Source: Caldilineaceae bacterium
GTDB lineage: Bacteria > Chloroflexota > Anaerolineae > Caldilineales > Caldilineaceae
DNA: 33,473 bases
Direction: 5' to 3'
Assembly (NCBI GenBank): GCA_022824685.1
Contig: JAJDZJ010000043.1
Span: forward strand, 1 to 33,473
How positions within the stretch are numbered: position 1 is the first letter of the stretch; every line of letters begins with the position of its first letter. Made by a program: the position numbers and the translations under genes. Shown in pieces: positions 1 to 8,335 of this stretch. The notes beneath the pieces were generated by a model that had not been told where the DNA came from, made no database searches, and worked only from the letters and a program-made list of their open reading frames with translations.

Positions 1-140
1 AACGCACTGAAATCAGCCATCCCGCGCAGCGCCAATACCTTCGTGATCGCCGCCGTCAGCGTCGTCTTCCCGTGATCCACATGTCCGATCGTCCCCACGT
101 TCACATGGGGCTTGTTCCTCTCAAATACTGCCTTCGCCAT
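1..140 (-). CDS. tuf: Elongation factor Tu, N-terminal part (runs off the window)
   Basis: Only the first 46 or so codons are in the window. The translation begins [20 protein letters not shown] and continues through the GHVDHGKTT phosphate-binding loop (G1), which is diagnostic of the EF-Tu GTPase that delivers aminoacyl-tRNA to the ribosome. A Shine-Dalgarno AGGAGG lies about 10 bases upstream of the ATG on the minus strand. It is preceded by three tRNA genes on the same strand, the usual context of a tufB-type gene, so it is probably co-transcribed with them. The 3' part cannot be judged. Confidence 0.96.
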   Translation of the reverse strand, partial: MAKAVFERNKPHVNVGTIGHVDHGKTTLTAAITKVLALRGMADFSA

Positions 141-250
141 TAGGTTGCTGCCTCCTGCTCTTGATTCATGGTCTGATCCGCTACCTCGCTGCAATGTCAG
201 CGAAAACTCCGAAGCGCGAAAAAAACGTAACCATCGGTCACTGCTGCAAA

Positions 251-276
251 CCGCCCACCAGACAATAGGTGGGCGG
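251..276 (-). promoter_or_regulatory. Strong hairpin in the tRNA-tuf spacer
   Basis: A perfect 9-bp inverted repeat (CCGCCCACC / GGTGGGCGG) with an 8-base loop sits between tRNA-Thr(GGT) and tuf. On the minus strand it is followed by only three T residues, so it is not a classical strong terminator. It may be a partial terminator, an RNase processing signal that releases the tRNAs, or a stabilising 5' structure on the tuf message. The structure is seen directly; the role is inference. Confidence 0.55.
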
Positions 277-369
277 CAAGAATCCTGCGGCTCCCGTTCT
301 CACTTGTCGATAACGCGTTAAACCGAAAGGTTCAGACCCGCAAACCCGCCAGCGAGCCAACCCCTCTCC

Positions 370-449
<80 letters not shown>

Positions 450-485
450 AGATCACTCCACCTTCGAAAATAAACGACCTATGAA

Positions 486-569
<84 letters not shown>

Positions 570-661
570 ATTCTTTTGCGCTTCTATTAATGTGCCTCGT
601 CTGACCAGCCGCCACCGATCCCGCAATACGCCAATCAGCTACGGTCGCTACGCCTATGCAG

Positions 662-737
662 TGGAGCCGACGATCGGACTCGAACCGATAACCGGCTGTT
701 TACAAAACAGCTGCTCTGCCGATTGAGCTACGTCGGC
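662..737 (-). tRNA. tRNA-Thr (anticodon TGT)
   Basis: The reverse strand begins GCCGACG and closes with CGTCGGC. The anticodon loop TTTGTAA gives anticodon TGT (threonine, ACA family), the T-loop GGTTCGAGTCC is canonical, and a CCA end is encoded after the discriminator T. It is the promoter-proximal tRNA of the tRNA-tuf unit. Confidence 0.95.
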
Positions 738-761
738 GCGTGCTCAGACGACACCTGAATG

Positions 762-789
762 ATTATAACACAAGATAAGGACCGGTCAA
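762..789 (-). promoter_or_regulatory. Sigma-70-type promoter of the tRNA-tuf operon
   Basis: On the minus strand TTGACC (784-789) and a perfect TATAAT (762-767) are separated by 16 bases. The predicted start lies about 17 bases upstream of tRNA-Thr(TGT). The near-consensus match fits a highly expressed stable-RNA/EF-Tu transcription unit. Confidence 0.85.
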
Positions 790-827
790 ATCCTGAGACC
801 TCCTTTTTCAAATACATTTCCTCTGGC

Positions 828-975
828 AATTCCAGGCATCATAACCGCCCCTGCCAATACCGACCTTCCACACCTCCGCCCCGCGGCACATGCCTTCCCT
901 CACCTCCACCCTCACCCTGCACCTTCCGTCAACCACAAAACGCCGTTCCCCGCCGTTCTCCTTGTCCCTTCGCGC
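828..975. repeat. Degenerate copy of an intergenic repeat
   Basis: The pyrimidine-rich spacer before uvrC shares several blocks in the same order with the repeats near 9700-10100: a GCCCCGCGGC block, a TCAACCACAAA block, and the block CGTTCCCCGCCGTTC. This suggests a diverged member of a dispersed intergenic family. The end points are approximate, and no protein gene is visible in the 740-1016 interval. Confidence 0.45.
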
Positions 976-980
976 CCCGA

Positions 981-1009
981 TTGAACGCCCCACAGAGACG
1001 TGATACAAT
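981..1009 (+). promoter_or_regulatory. uvrC promoter implying a leaderless mRNA
   Basis: TTGAAC (981-986) and TACAAT (1004-1009) are spaced by exactly 17 bases. The -10 box ends only 7 bases before the uvrC ATG at 1017, so transcription should begin at or one base before the start codon. No Shine-Dalgarno sequence is needed or visible. Confidence 0.7.
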
Positions 1010-1016
1010 CGATTTC

Positions 1017-2912
1017 ATGAAACAGAACATCCCGCAACAGGTAAAACGGAGACTCAACGAACTTCCCGGCAAAGCCGGCTGCTATCTCATGCGGGACGAG
1101 AGCGGCAGCGTTCTCTATGTGGGCAAAGCCCTCGTCCTCCGCCATCGCGTGCGCAGCTATTTCCAGTCGTCCGCCAAACACTCGCCCCGCATCGATGAAA
1201 TGGTCGGCAAAGTGCGGGACATCACCTGGTGGGTTACGTCCACCGAAATGGAAGCGCTGATCCTCGAAAACGACCTGATCAAACGCTACCAGCCCTATTA
1301 CAATGTCATGCTCAAAGATGACAAGGGCTATCCATACATCAAGGTCAACTGGCAGAATGACTTCCCCAAAGTCGAACGCGTAAGACAGATCCTGAAAGAC
1401 GGCGCCCGCTATTTCGGCCCCTTTACCAGCAGCTGGGCCGTCGGCCGCACCCTTGAGTCCGTCCGCAAGGTCTTCCCCTACCTTGACTGCGACCGTTCAA
1501 TCACCGGCAAAGACGAAAGCCCCTGCCTCTACTATCACCTCAAACTTTGCGGCGCTCCCTGTATCGGCGCCCAGAGCCGTACCGAATACCGCGAAGGCAT
1601 CAGTCACCTCGTCAACTTCCTCGAAGGAGACACGGAAAAAGTCATCAGCGAGTTGGACACCCGAATGCGCAACGCCGCTGGCCGCTTCAACTTCGAGTTG
1701 GCCGCCGTCTACCGCGACCGCATCAAGGCCGCGCAGCGCATCGTCCACCAACAAAAAGTTGTCGGCGTCCAGAACGACGATGAAGACGTCGTCGCCATCG
1801 CCCAGGACCCCGTGTCCGGCGACACCGTCGTCCAGATCCTCATGGTGCGTCGCGGCAGGCTGATAGGCAGAGAAAACTTCGCGCTGCAAGGCGCTGAGCT
1901 CTCCGAAACACCCGCCGAAAACCTCGGCGATCTGATCGGCATCTTCATCCAGCGTTTCTACGCCGACGCCTCCCACGTTCCCCCTCGCCTGCTCGTCCAG
2001 TTCCTGCCTCAAACCAAAGACCTCCTGGCCGCCTGGCTGAGCAAACTGCGCGGGACCAAAGTCGAAATCCGCATGCCCCAGCGCGGCAAGAAACGCCAGC
2101 TCATGGAGTTCGCCAAGAGAAATGCCGATGAGCATCTGCGCGTCCAAAAGGTCCAATGGGCCGAAGACACCAACCGCCATACCGAAGCGCTGGCCGAACT
2201 GCAGAACGCTCTGGCCCTGGAAGTCCCGCCTACACGTGTCGAATGCTACGACATCAGCACCTTGCAGGGAACCAGCACCGTCGGTTCTATGGTCGTGTTC
2301 GCCCGCGGCGTCCCCCTTAAATCCGCCTACAAACGCTTCAAAATCCGCGGGAAAGGCGCCCAAGGCGAGCCGGACGACTACGCCAGCATGAGAGAGGCGC
2401 TGCGCCGCCGCTTCCGCCGCGCCGTCGAAAAGGACCCTGAACGACCCGGACGCAGAACCTCTGGCGCCGACCACTGGAAGCTGTTGCCCGATCTCGTCAT
2501 CGTGGACGGCGGCAAGGGCCAGCTCAATGTGGCCTGCGAAACTCTGACAGAGTTCGGGCTGTCCGACAGAGTGCCGGTCATCGCCCTGGCCAAACGCGAA
2601 GAAGAGATCTTCATCCCCCAACGCCGTTCGCCCGTCCTGTTGCGCCGCGGCAGCCAGGCCTTCTACATGGTGCAGCGTATCCGCGACGAGGCCCACCGCT
2701 TCGCAGTCACCTACCATCGCAGCCTGCGCCGCAAAGGCCAGACATCCACCATGCTGGACACGCTGCCCGGCATCGGCCCCCGACGCCGCAAATCTCTGCT
2801 CCAATACTTCAACGGCGACCTCAATAAGATGCGCCAGGCCACCCTCGATGAACTGCGGACAGTGCCGGGCATGAACCGCAGAGCCGCTCAATCGGTCAAG
2901 GAGCATCTGTGA
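1017..2912 (+). CDS. uvrC: UvrABC excinuclease subunit C
   Basis: This 631-residue protein matches UvrC in length and domain order. The GIY-YIG nuclease (GCY at 21-23, YVG at 34-36) makes the 3' incision. A four-cysteine region (C158, C170, C178, C182) has the spacing reported for the UvrC iron-sulfur site. A UVR motif for UvrB contact lies at about 205-240. The RNase H-like 5' nuclease carries D412, D497 and H560, and tandem helix-hairpin-helix motifs fill 578-631. It acts with UvrA and UvrB in nucleotide excision repair. The frame is open upstream to 759, but homology begins at the ATG at 1017, which also sits just behind a good promoter. The downstream gene follows after 13 bases. Confidence 0.97.
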   Translation: MKQNIPQQVKRRLNELPGKAGCYLMRDESGSVLYVGKALVLRHRVRSYFQSSAKHSPRIDEMVGKVRDITWWVTSTEMEALILENDLIKRYQPYYNVMLKDDKGYPYIKVNWQNDFPKVERVRQILKDGARYFGPFTSSWAVGRTLESVRKVFPYLDCDRSITGKDESPCLYYHLKLCGAPCIGAQSRTEYREGISHLVNFLEGDTEKVISELDTRMRNAAGRFNFELAAVYRDRIKAAQRIVHQQKVVGVQNDDEDVVAIAQDPVSGDTVVQILMVRRGRLIGRENFALQGAELSETPAENLGDLIGIFIQRFYADASHVPPRLLVQFLPQTKDLLAAWLSKLRGTKVEIRMPQRGKKRQLMEFAKRNADEHLRVQKVQWAEDTNRHTEALAELQNALALEVPPTRVECYDISTLQGTSTVGSMVVFARGVPLKSAYKRFKIRGKGAQGEPDDYASMREALRRRFRRAVEKDPERPGRRTSGADHWKLLPDLVIVDGGKGQLNVACETLTEFGLSDRVPVIALAKREEEIFIPQRRSPVLLRRGSQAFYMVQRIRDEAHRFAVTYHRSLRRKGQTSTMLDTLPGIGPRRRKSLLQYFNGDLNKMRQATLDELRTVPGMNRRAAQSVKEHL

Positions 2913-2925
2913 AGGAGTACTCGCC

Positions 2926-5469
2926 ATGACCCCCGGCAACCGGGCCGGGCTCGCCCGCTTCGTTGGCGTCCCTCCTACCCTGGCTCTGCTGCAATCCCTC
3001 CTCTATCTGAAGGGCTTGCCGCTCGACGAGGTCGCCGACCAGCTCCATTCCAATGCCCTCGTCGTTGAATTCTCCCCCGGCGAGGACCTTGCTAGGCAGG
3101 ACGACGTCGCCGAGTGCCTCTTCTTTATCCTGAGCGGCGACGTCCGCGTCACCCGGCGCGACAAGAACGCGGCCGGCCTAGACGACACGCTCGAACGCGT
3201 CGCCATCGCCGGCGATGTCATCGGACGCTACGAACTGACCTTCAGCCTCAACTACACCAGTACCGCCACTGCCGAAAGCGCAGTCTCCGCACTCTGTATA
3301 GATCGCGCCACCCTGGAACGGATCCTCTACCGCTTCCCCGCCGCCAACCAGCAGGCAGCCTACCAGGCCACCGTCAACCGCCTGCGAACCATGCCCCTGC
3401 TGGCCGATGTAGATATGGTCATCCTCGGCTTCCTGGCCGACGAAATCCGCATCCAGACAGTGGAAGCAGGCGCCGTTCTCTATACACAGAACCAGGCCCC
3501 GGATACGCTCTTTCTCGTCGCCCAGGGCCAGATCGAGCTCTATCACCCCCGCACAACCGACAACCGCCTCCTCTTGGGCAATGGCGGCGCTTTCGGCTTT
3601 CCCGGCAGCGTCGGCGTGACAAATCACCGGCCCCCCGACAAGTACGGCCATTGGTCCGAGGCCAAGACCGAGACCACTGTGTTCGAGCTGCCCTGGAAAA
3701 CAGTACGCCAGATTGGCCGCCGCTTCCCGCAGGCCATAGACCCCGAAATCCAAACACTGCCGGCCAAAACCATCAGCGCCATATCCATCTTCGCCGGGCT
3801 CACTCCTCGCGAACAGATCCAACTCGCGGGCTTCTGCAGCTTCCACCGCATCCCCCAATACCATCCCATCATGCAGCAAGGGGATAGCGCCGACAGCATG
3901 TGGATTCTGCTTGAGAGTCACCGCGCCGTTCTGAGCGCGCTAGACGAAGACAACCGCGCCCTGCCCCGCGCCCCCGTGCGCGGCGTCGTAACCTTCAACG
4001 ACGCCGCCCTCCTCGCCCCAACGCCCGTCGAACTGACCGTCGAATCCGAACCCGGCAGCCTCTGGCTCCGCCTCCATCGCAAAGACTTCCAGCGCTTCGG
4101 CCAAATCTGTGGTCCCGAAATCGTGGAAAAAGTCGCCGTCCGCTTGCCCTCCCAGGCCGACGACGCCGATCACGAACAGCGCCAGGACTACCCGTGGCTG
4201 CGCAAAGACGAGCTGCTCGTTAAGCTGCAGCTTCGCCACTGGCTGGCAATGCTCAGCCAGGCCAAGGCGGCCATCGTTGTCCTACTCGCAAGCGCCGGTC
4301 TAATCTGGTTGCTCGCCGCGCTCGGTCTCTCAATATGGGTCGGCATCGGCTTCGGCGCCCTGCTCCTGATCCTGTCGCTCATCTGGGGCGTCCTCAACTA
4401 CCTGAACGACTACTTTATCGTCACCAACCGGCGCGTCATTCAACAGGAAAAAACCGTTTTCTTCAGCGAACAAAGACAGGAAGCCCTGCTGGAACAGATC
4501 CAGCGCGTAGACGTGGCCACCACCTTCTGGGGCAACCTGTTCAATTACGGAACCCTTTCCGTCTACACCGCCGGCACGACCGGCTCCATCGACTTCGACT
4601 TCGTCGCCCACCCCGACAGCCTCCGAACCGCCATCTTCCACCATCGCAGCCTCTGCCGGCAGCGCTCCAGCGCCGAGAACAAACTCGACATTCTGAACGC
4701 CCTCGAAAATCGCCTCGGCCTGTCCGTAGACCTGCCCGACAGAGTGCAGACTGACGCAGCCCCCCTCGTCCCCGATCAGACTGCCTCAAGGTTTCCCTTT
4801 TGGCATCAGCTGCGCCGAAAAGCCACAATCAACAGGTCACTCGAAAGGGAATCGACCGATCGAATCGTCTGGCACAAACACTGGTGGATTCTCTTCGCCC
4901 ACGTCGCTCTGCCCAGCCTGCTGTTTCTACTCGAAATCCTATTCCTGGCCGGCGGGTTCTCTTCAATGCCCGCCTTGCAGGGGATCCAGTCCAGCCTCGA
5001 CGCCCAGACCCTCCTGATCTCTGGCGGACTCGTCACCCTCGCCACACTCGGTTGGATTCTCTGGGCCATTTCCGACTGGTGGAATGACACCTATACAGTG
5101 ACCGAAGACAGAATAATCGACATCGAGAAACTGCCGCTCTTCCTCAGTGAACAGCGACGCGAGGCCCAACTGAGTGACATTCAGGACATCCGCCTGGAAA
5201 TGAACTCTCCGCTCAAGGTGTTGCTGAATTTCGGCAACATCACTGTTCAAACCGCTGCCGGCGAAGGCGCCTTCACCTTCGACCACGTCCCCAATCCCAG
5301 GCATGTCAAAGAGGAAATCACCAGGCGAATGATCGCGTGGCGTCGTGCCGATGAACGCCGCAAGGCGCAGGATCGCAGCAAGGACCTGCCCGACTGGTTC
5401 GAAATGTACAACCGGCTGGAAACGGGAAAAGCCAGAAATCAGGACTTCAATCCTGAGGGCAATCTGTGA
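2926..5469 (+). CDS. Membrane protein with cNMP-binding-like and two bacterial PH domains
   Basis: An AAGGAG sits 8 bases before the ATG and overlaps the end of uvrC, so the two genes are probably coupled. The 847-residue product has three cyclic-nucleotide-binding-like (CRP/cNMP) beta-roll segments at about 45-150, 176-275 and 305-395. These are followed by a hydrophobic hairpin at about 446-490 and a first bacterial PH domain (YdbS/bPH_2 type; key words FIVTNRRVIQQEK and LEQIQRVDV). A second membrane pair at about 652-720 precedes a second PH domain (TVTEDRIIDIEK and LSDIQDIRLE). The cNMP domains would be cytoplasmic ligand sensors and the PH domains membrane-associated. No enzyme domain is visible, and the ligand and function are unknown. 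The domain calls come from motif reading only, and the third cNMP segment is the weakest. Confidence 0.8.
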   Translation: MTPGNRAGLARFVGVPPTLALLQSLLYLKGLPLDEVADQLHSNALVVEFSPGEDLARQDDVAECLFFILSGDVRVTRRDKNAAGLDDTLERVAIAGDVIGRYELTFSLNYTSTATAESAVSALCIDRATLERILYRFPAANQQAAYQATVNRLRTMPLLADVDMVILGFLADEIRIQTVEAGAVLYTQNQAPDTLFLVAQGQIELYHPRTTDNRLLLGNGGAFGFPGSVGVTNHRPPDKYGHWSEAKTETTVFELPWKTVRQIGRRFPQAIDPEIQTLPAKTISAISIFAGLTPREQIQLAGFCSFHRIPQYHPIMQQGDSADSMWILLESHRAVLSALDEDNRALPRAPVRGVVTFNDAALLAPTPVELTVESEPGSLWLRLHRKDFQRFGQICGPEIVEKVAVRLPSQADDADHEQRQDYPWLRKDELLVKLQLRHWLAMLSQAKAAIVVLLASAGLIWLLAALGLSIWVGIGFGALLLILSLIWGVLNYLNDYFIVTNRRVIQQEKTVFFSEQRQEALLEQIQRVDVATTFWGNLFNYGTLSVYTAGTTGSIDFDFVAHPDSLRTAIFHHRSLCRQRSSAENKLDILNALENRLGLSVDLPDRVQTDAAPLVPDQTASRFPFWHQLRRKATINRSLERESTDRIVWHKHWWILFAHVALPSLLFLLEILFLAGGFSSMPALQGIQSSLDAQTLLISGGLVTLATLGWILWAISDWWNDTYTVTEDRIIDIEKLPLFLSEQRREAQLSDIQDIRLEMNSPLKVLLNFGNITVQTAAGEGAFTFDHVPNPRHVKEEITRRMIAWRRADERRKAQDRSKDLPDWFEMYNRLETGKARNQDFNPEGNL

Positions 5470-5561
5470 GGAGTTTCGTTGGAGAGGATGGTGGAAAGGG
5501 TGCGAAGAGTAGGGATGCGCGCAAGACTTTCCCCCGCGCTCAACTCACTTCTTGAGGTACC

Positions 5562-6356
5562 TTAACTTCCATACGTCAGACGGTCGATCAGCCTGCGCGG
5601 CAGCTTCGCCACCCGCATCTGGCTCTGAGTAAGATCGATCGGATAAGCCACCCGGCGCTGTTCCCAGGTCAACTCCTCCAGGTCCAGCAGCGCATATGCC
5701 GCCCTCGGATCATTGTCCCGCGGCTGCCCTACACTGCCCGGATTGAGGATCAAGCGCTCCAGGTCCGTCAATTCCAGCCGCACTCGCTGCCCTTCATAGG
5801 GCCTGAGATAGTCGACCGTCACCGGAATGCCGTTCCGACTGCCCCGCCTCGAAAATATGTGCCGCAACTGCCAGCGGTAAATCGCTGGCTTGTGAGTGTG
5901 ACCAACCAAACACATCTTGGTCTCAAAATGGGCAAAGTTCTCCAGGGCAATCTCTGGCGACTGAACGTATTCCGATACCGGTTCGCGCGGGCTGGCGTGC
6001 GTGATGATGATGCCGTCCGCGCCTTCCGGTTCCAGTGGTTTCGCTGGTAAACTATCAAGAAACGCTCGACTCTTCTCGTTGATCTGGCTGCGCGTCCATT
6101 CAACAGCCGCACGCGCCCAAGGGTTGAAATGCTCAATTTTCAGGTCCGGATGCGCCAATACCGCCCAATCATGGTTGCCCACTACACACAGGTCCGCTTC
6201 AGATTGAACAAAGTCAATGCACTCATTCGGCGCCGGACCGTAACCAACCACATCGCCCAAACACCAGATCACGTCGAATCGGTCCGCGGCATCGGCCATG
6301 ACCGTTTCCAATGCGACAAAATTTGCATGAATGTCAGAAATAATCAGTACGCGCAT
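5562..6356 (-). CDS. Calcineurin-like metallophosphoesterase (YfcE/MJ0936-type)
   Basis: All metal-ligand motifs of the short phosphodiesterase family are present in the 264 residues: D8 and H10 (SDIHAN), D35 (GDVVGYG), N61-H62-D63 (GNHD), H120 (ITHAS), and H153 and H155 (GHTH). The late NPGSVGQPRD motif is also typical. The protein probably hydrolyses phosphodiester or phosphomonoester bonds with two bound metals, but the substrate cannot be told. It has no signal peptide and is therefore cytosolic. It is divergent from nadK, and its ATG lies only 6 bases after a -10 box, predicting a leaderless mRNA. No operon partner is seen. Confidence 0.9.
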   Translation of the reverse strand: MRVLIISDIHANFVALETVMADAADRFDVIWCLGDVVGYGPAPNECIDFVQSEADLCVVGNHDWAVLAHPDLKIEHFNPWARAAVEWTRSQINEKSRAFLDSLPAKPLEPEGADGIIITHASPREPVSEYVQSPEIALENFAHFETKMCLVGHTHKPAIYRWQLRHIFSRRGSRNGIPVTVDYLRPYEGQRVRLELTDLERLILNPGSVGQPRDNDPRAAYALLDLEELTWEQRRVAYPIDLTQSQMRVAKLPRRLIDRLTYGS

Positions 6357-6362
6357 TCGGTC

Positions 6363-6391
6363 ATCTTAACACAGGCCCGATTTGACCTCAA
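6363..6391 (-). promoter_or_regulatory. Promoter of the metallophosphoesterase gene
   Basis: On the minus strand TTGAGG (6386-6391) and TAAGAT (6363-6368) are separated by 17 bases. The -10 box ends 6 bases before the ATG, placing transcription start at the A of the start codon. The -35 region lies in the palindrome TTTGACCTCAAA (6381-6392). On the plus strand this also offers a TTGACC to the divergent nadK, with a weak TTAACT 17 bases later. Confidence 0.65.
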
Positions 6392-6474
6392 ACGGTTACA
6401 TGGTTTAACTGAATATACGTGTCCAAATCCCAAACGCGGCGCCTGCGCCGCACCGCTTACAAAGCGCCCCAACT

Positions 6475-7341
6475 ATGACTGACGAAGCAAGATACGCTTT
6501 CCAACGCATCGGCATTCTGCACCACCCCCGTAAACCGGACTCGCTCGACCTGGCAGAGCGCATGGAACAGTTCCTGCATAGCGCCGGCGTAAATGAAACC
6601 TGGCGCAGTTCCGCCTGGGATTCCGAAGGAATCAAAGACAAACTCCCCGACGTCGATCTACTGATCACCCTCGGCGGCGACGGGACCATGCTGCGCGCCG
6701 CGCGACTCGGAGCCGCCTTCAACGTACCCATGTTAGGCGTAAAAATGGGAAGACTCGGCTTTCTCGCCGAAATCTTCCCCCAGGACTGGCGGCCCCCGTT
6801 GCAAAAACTGCTCGATGGCGGCTACTGGATCGAGGAGAGGCTGATGGTGCGCGCGCTCGTAGAAAAGGCCTCCGCCCCCGGCGGCGAGTCCATCGTTCGC
6901 TGCACATTCGACGCGCTCAACGATGTTGTCCTCAGCCGGGGCAGCCTCGCCCGTATCGTCCGCGTCAGCGCCAACCTCGATGGCGGCCACCTGACAACCT
7001 ACACCTGCGACGGCCTCATCGTCAGCACCGCAACCGGCAGCACCGCCTACGCCCTCGCCGCCGGCGGGCCCATCCTGCCCCCCGATCTGCGCAATATCCT
7101 CGTCATCCCCGTCGCCCCGCACATGAGCATGGACCGGGCCGTCGTCCTCTCCGAAGGCTCTGAAGTGCGCCTGCGCGTCTACAGCGACCACTCCGCCATG
7201 CTCACCGTGGACGGCCAATTCGAAGTCGAAGTAGACGACTCTGATGAAATCATTGTCGACACCAGTCCGTATCGGGCCCGCTTCGTCCGTCTTCGTCCGC
7301 GCAGCTACTTCTACCAGACGCTCATGGACAAACTCAAATGA
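6475..7341 (+). CDS. nadK: NAD kinase
   Basis: The protein (288 residues) makes NADP+ from NAD+ using ATP or polyphosphate. The signature GGDGT is at 67-71, followed by GVKMGRLGFL at about 88-97. The nucleotide-binding block DGLIVSTATGSTAYALAAGG and the C-terminal APHMSMDRAVVL region are characteristic of the ATP-NAD kinase family. The length is normal for bacteria and the protein is cytosolic. It is divergent from the metallophosphoesterase and is followed after 67 bases by a J-like/B-box membrane protein gene on the same strand. A short GC-rich inverted repeat (6436-6451) lies in its leader. No strong Shine-Dalgarno is visible before this ATG. Confidence 0.95.
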   Translation: MTDEARYAFQRIGILHHPRKPDSLDLAERMEQFLHSAGVNETWRSSAWDSEGIKDKLPDVDLLITLGGDGTMLRAARLGAAFNVPMLGVKMGRLGFLAEIFPQDWRPPLQKLLDGGYWIEERLMVRALVEKASAPGGESIVRCTFDALNDVVLSRGSLARIVRVSANLDGGHLTTYTCDGLIVSTATGSTAYALAAGGPILPPDLRNILVIPVAPHMSMDRAVVLSEGSEVRLRVYSDHSAMLTVDGQFEVEVDDSDEIIVDTSPYRARFVRLRPRSYFYQTLMDKLK

Positions 7342-7408
7342 GCGGCGTGCCGCCAATCGCCCACGCCCCCCGCCAGGCCGCCTGTAACGTAGAAAGAAGC
7401 GATTTCAA

Positions 7409-8170
7409 ATGACAGACCACAACCGCCAATCCGATAAGGAGCTCTATCGAACGCTCGACCTGAACGAAGATGCCGACCAGGAAGTGATCGCGCAGCAGTT
7501 CAGGCGCCTGCAACTGCTCTACCAGCCCGAATCGCTGGAATCCGCCGCAGACCGCGCCTACGCAGCCCAGAAGCTGGCCGAAATCGAAAGAGCCTACGAA
7601 ATCCTCGGCGATCCCGCACGCCGCGCCATCTATGACGGCAAACCCGCCCCCATCGTCGTCGGACACGACGGCGAACCCGAAATCCTGACCTGCGCCAACC
7701 ACCCGGACCGGGAAACTCTCCTGCGCTGCAACAAATGCGGCAAACCCATCTGCATCGCCTGCGCCGTGCGCACACCCGTCGGCTACCGCTGCAACCAGTG
7801 CGTTCGCGAGCAGCAGAACATCTACTTCAATGCACTCGGCCGCGACAACATCGTCGCCCTCGTTGTTGGCTTTGCCCTGACCGTGGTCGTTGCCCCCATC
7901 GTCGGCTCTCTGCTCGGCAGTATCGGCTTCTTCGGGTTCTTCATCGCCTTCATCATCGGCTCCGGAGCCGGAACCCTCGTGGCCCGCATCATTCGCCGCG
8001 CAGTGGGCAACCGTCGCGGCCGCAATCTGCCCCACTGGGCCCTCGCCGGCATCATTCTTGGCGTGGCGCCTTGGGCGTTTTTCTTTCTCGTGACGGGGGG
8101 CCGCGCCTTTCTGATGCTTCTCCTCTTTGCCGGTCTCGCCATCGCGTCCGCCTTTCCCCAGCTCCGTTAA
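7409..8170 (+). CDS. J-domain-like / B-box zinc-finger membrane protein
   Basis: The 253-residue protein begins with a J-domain-like helical segment (about 10-77, ending ILGDPARRAIYDG). The HPD tripeptide needed to stimulate DnaK is replaced by Q39-P40-E41. A B-box-like zinc-binding region follows with C95, H98, C107, C110, C115, C118, C128 and C131. The remainder is hydrophobic, with about four membrane segments from roughly residue 148 onward. It is likely an inner-membrane protein with cytosolic zinc and J-like domains, perhaps a protein-protein adaptor rather than a true co-chaperone. It follows nadK and may share its transcript. Homology-based naming is confident; function is not. Confidence 0.8.
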   Translation: MTDHNRQSDKELYRTLDLNEDADQEVIAQQFRRLQLLYQPESLESAADRAYAAQKLAEIERAYEILGDPARRAIYDGKPAPIVVGHDGEPEILTCANHPDRETLLRCNKCGKPICIACAVRTPVGYRCNQCVREQQNIYFNALGRDNIVALVVGFALTVVVAPIVGSLLGSIGFFGFFIAFIIGSGAGTLVARIIRRAVGNRRGRNLPHWALAGIILGVAPWAFFFLVTGGRAFLMLLLFAGLAIASAFPQLR

Positions 8171-8253
8171 ATCCTCCTCCCCAAGGTCCGTCAGCTCTCC
8201 CGCCAGACAACCGGTTCGGCGCGCGCCATCAACACGCGCCCCGCACGCGAAGA

Positions 8254-8273
8254 CGCCCGCGGGGGAGCGGGCG
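8254..8273. terminator. GC-rich hairpin between convergent genes
   Basis: CGCCCGC and GCGGGCG form a perfect 7-bp stem with a 6-base loop, between the end of the B-box gene and the end of the convergent Asp-box gene. A second short inverted repeat GGACC/GGTCC lies at 8301-8312. Neither is followed by a clear T run on either strand, so a bidirectional terminator is plausible but not proven. Confidence 0.4.
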
Positions 8274-8335
8274 CCTTCAGGTCTCCGCGACAGCCGCCAG
8301 GGACCTCGGTCCAGGGGCGGAACGGGCCTCTGCCA

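Noticed and set aside
759..1016. Upstream in-frame extension of uvrC by 86 codons
   Set aside because: The added residues are low-complexity Pro/Ser/Arg from an intergenic repeat, they overlap the tRNA promoter, and UvrC similarity and a good promoter point to the ATG at 1017.
1497..2939. Long minus-strand frame opposite uvrC
   Set aside because: It mirrors the uvrC codons in a GC-rich gene, has no recognisable domain, and uvrC is unambiguous on the other strand.
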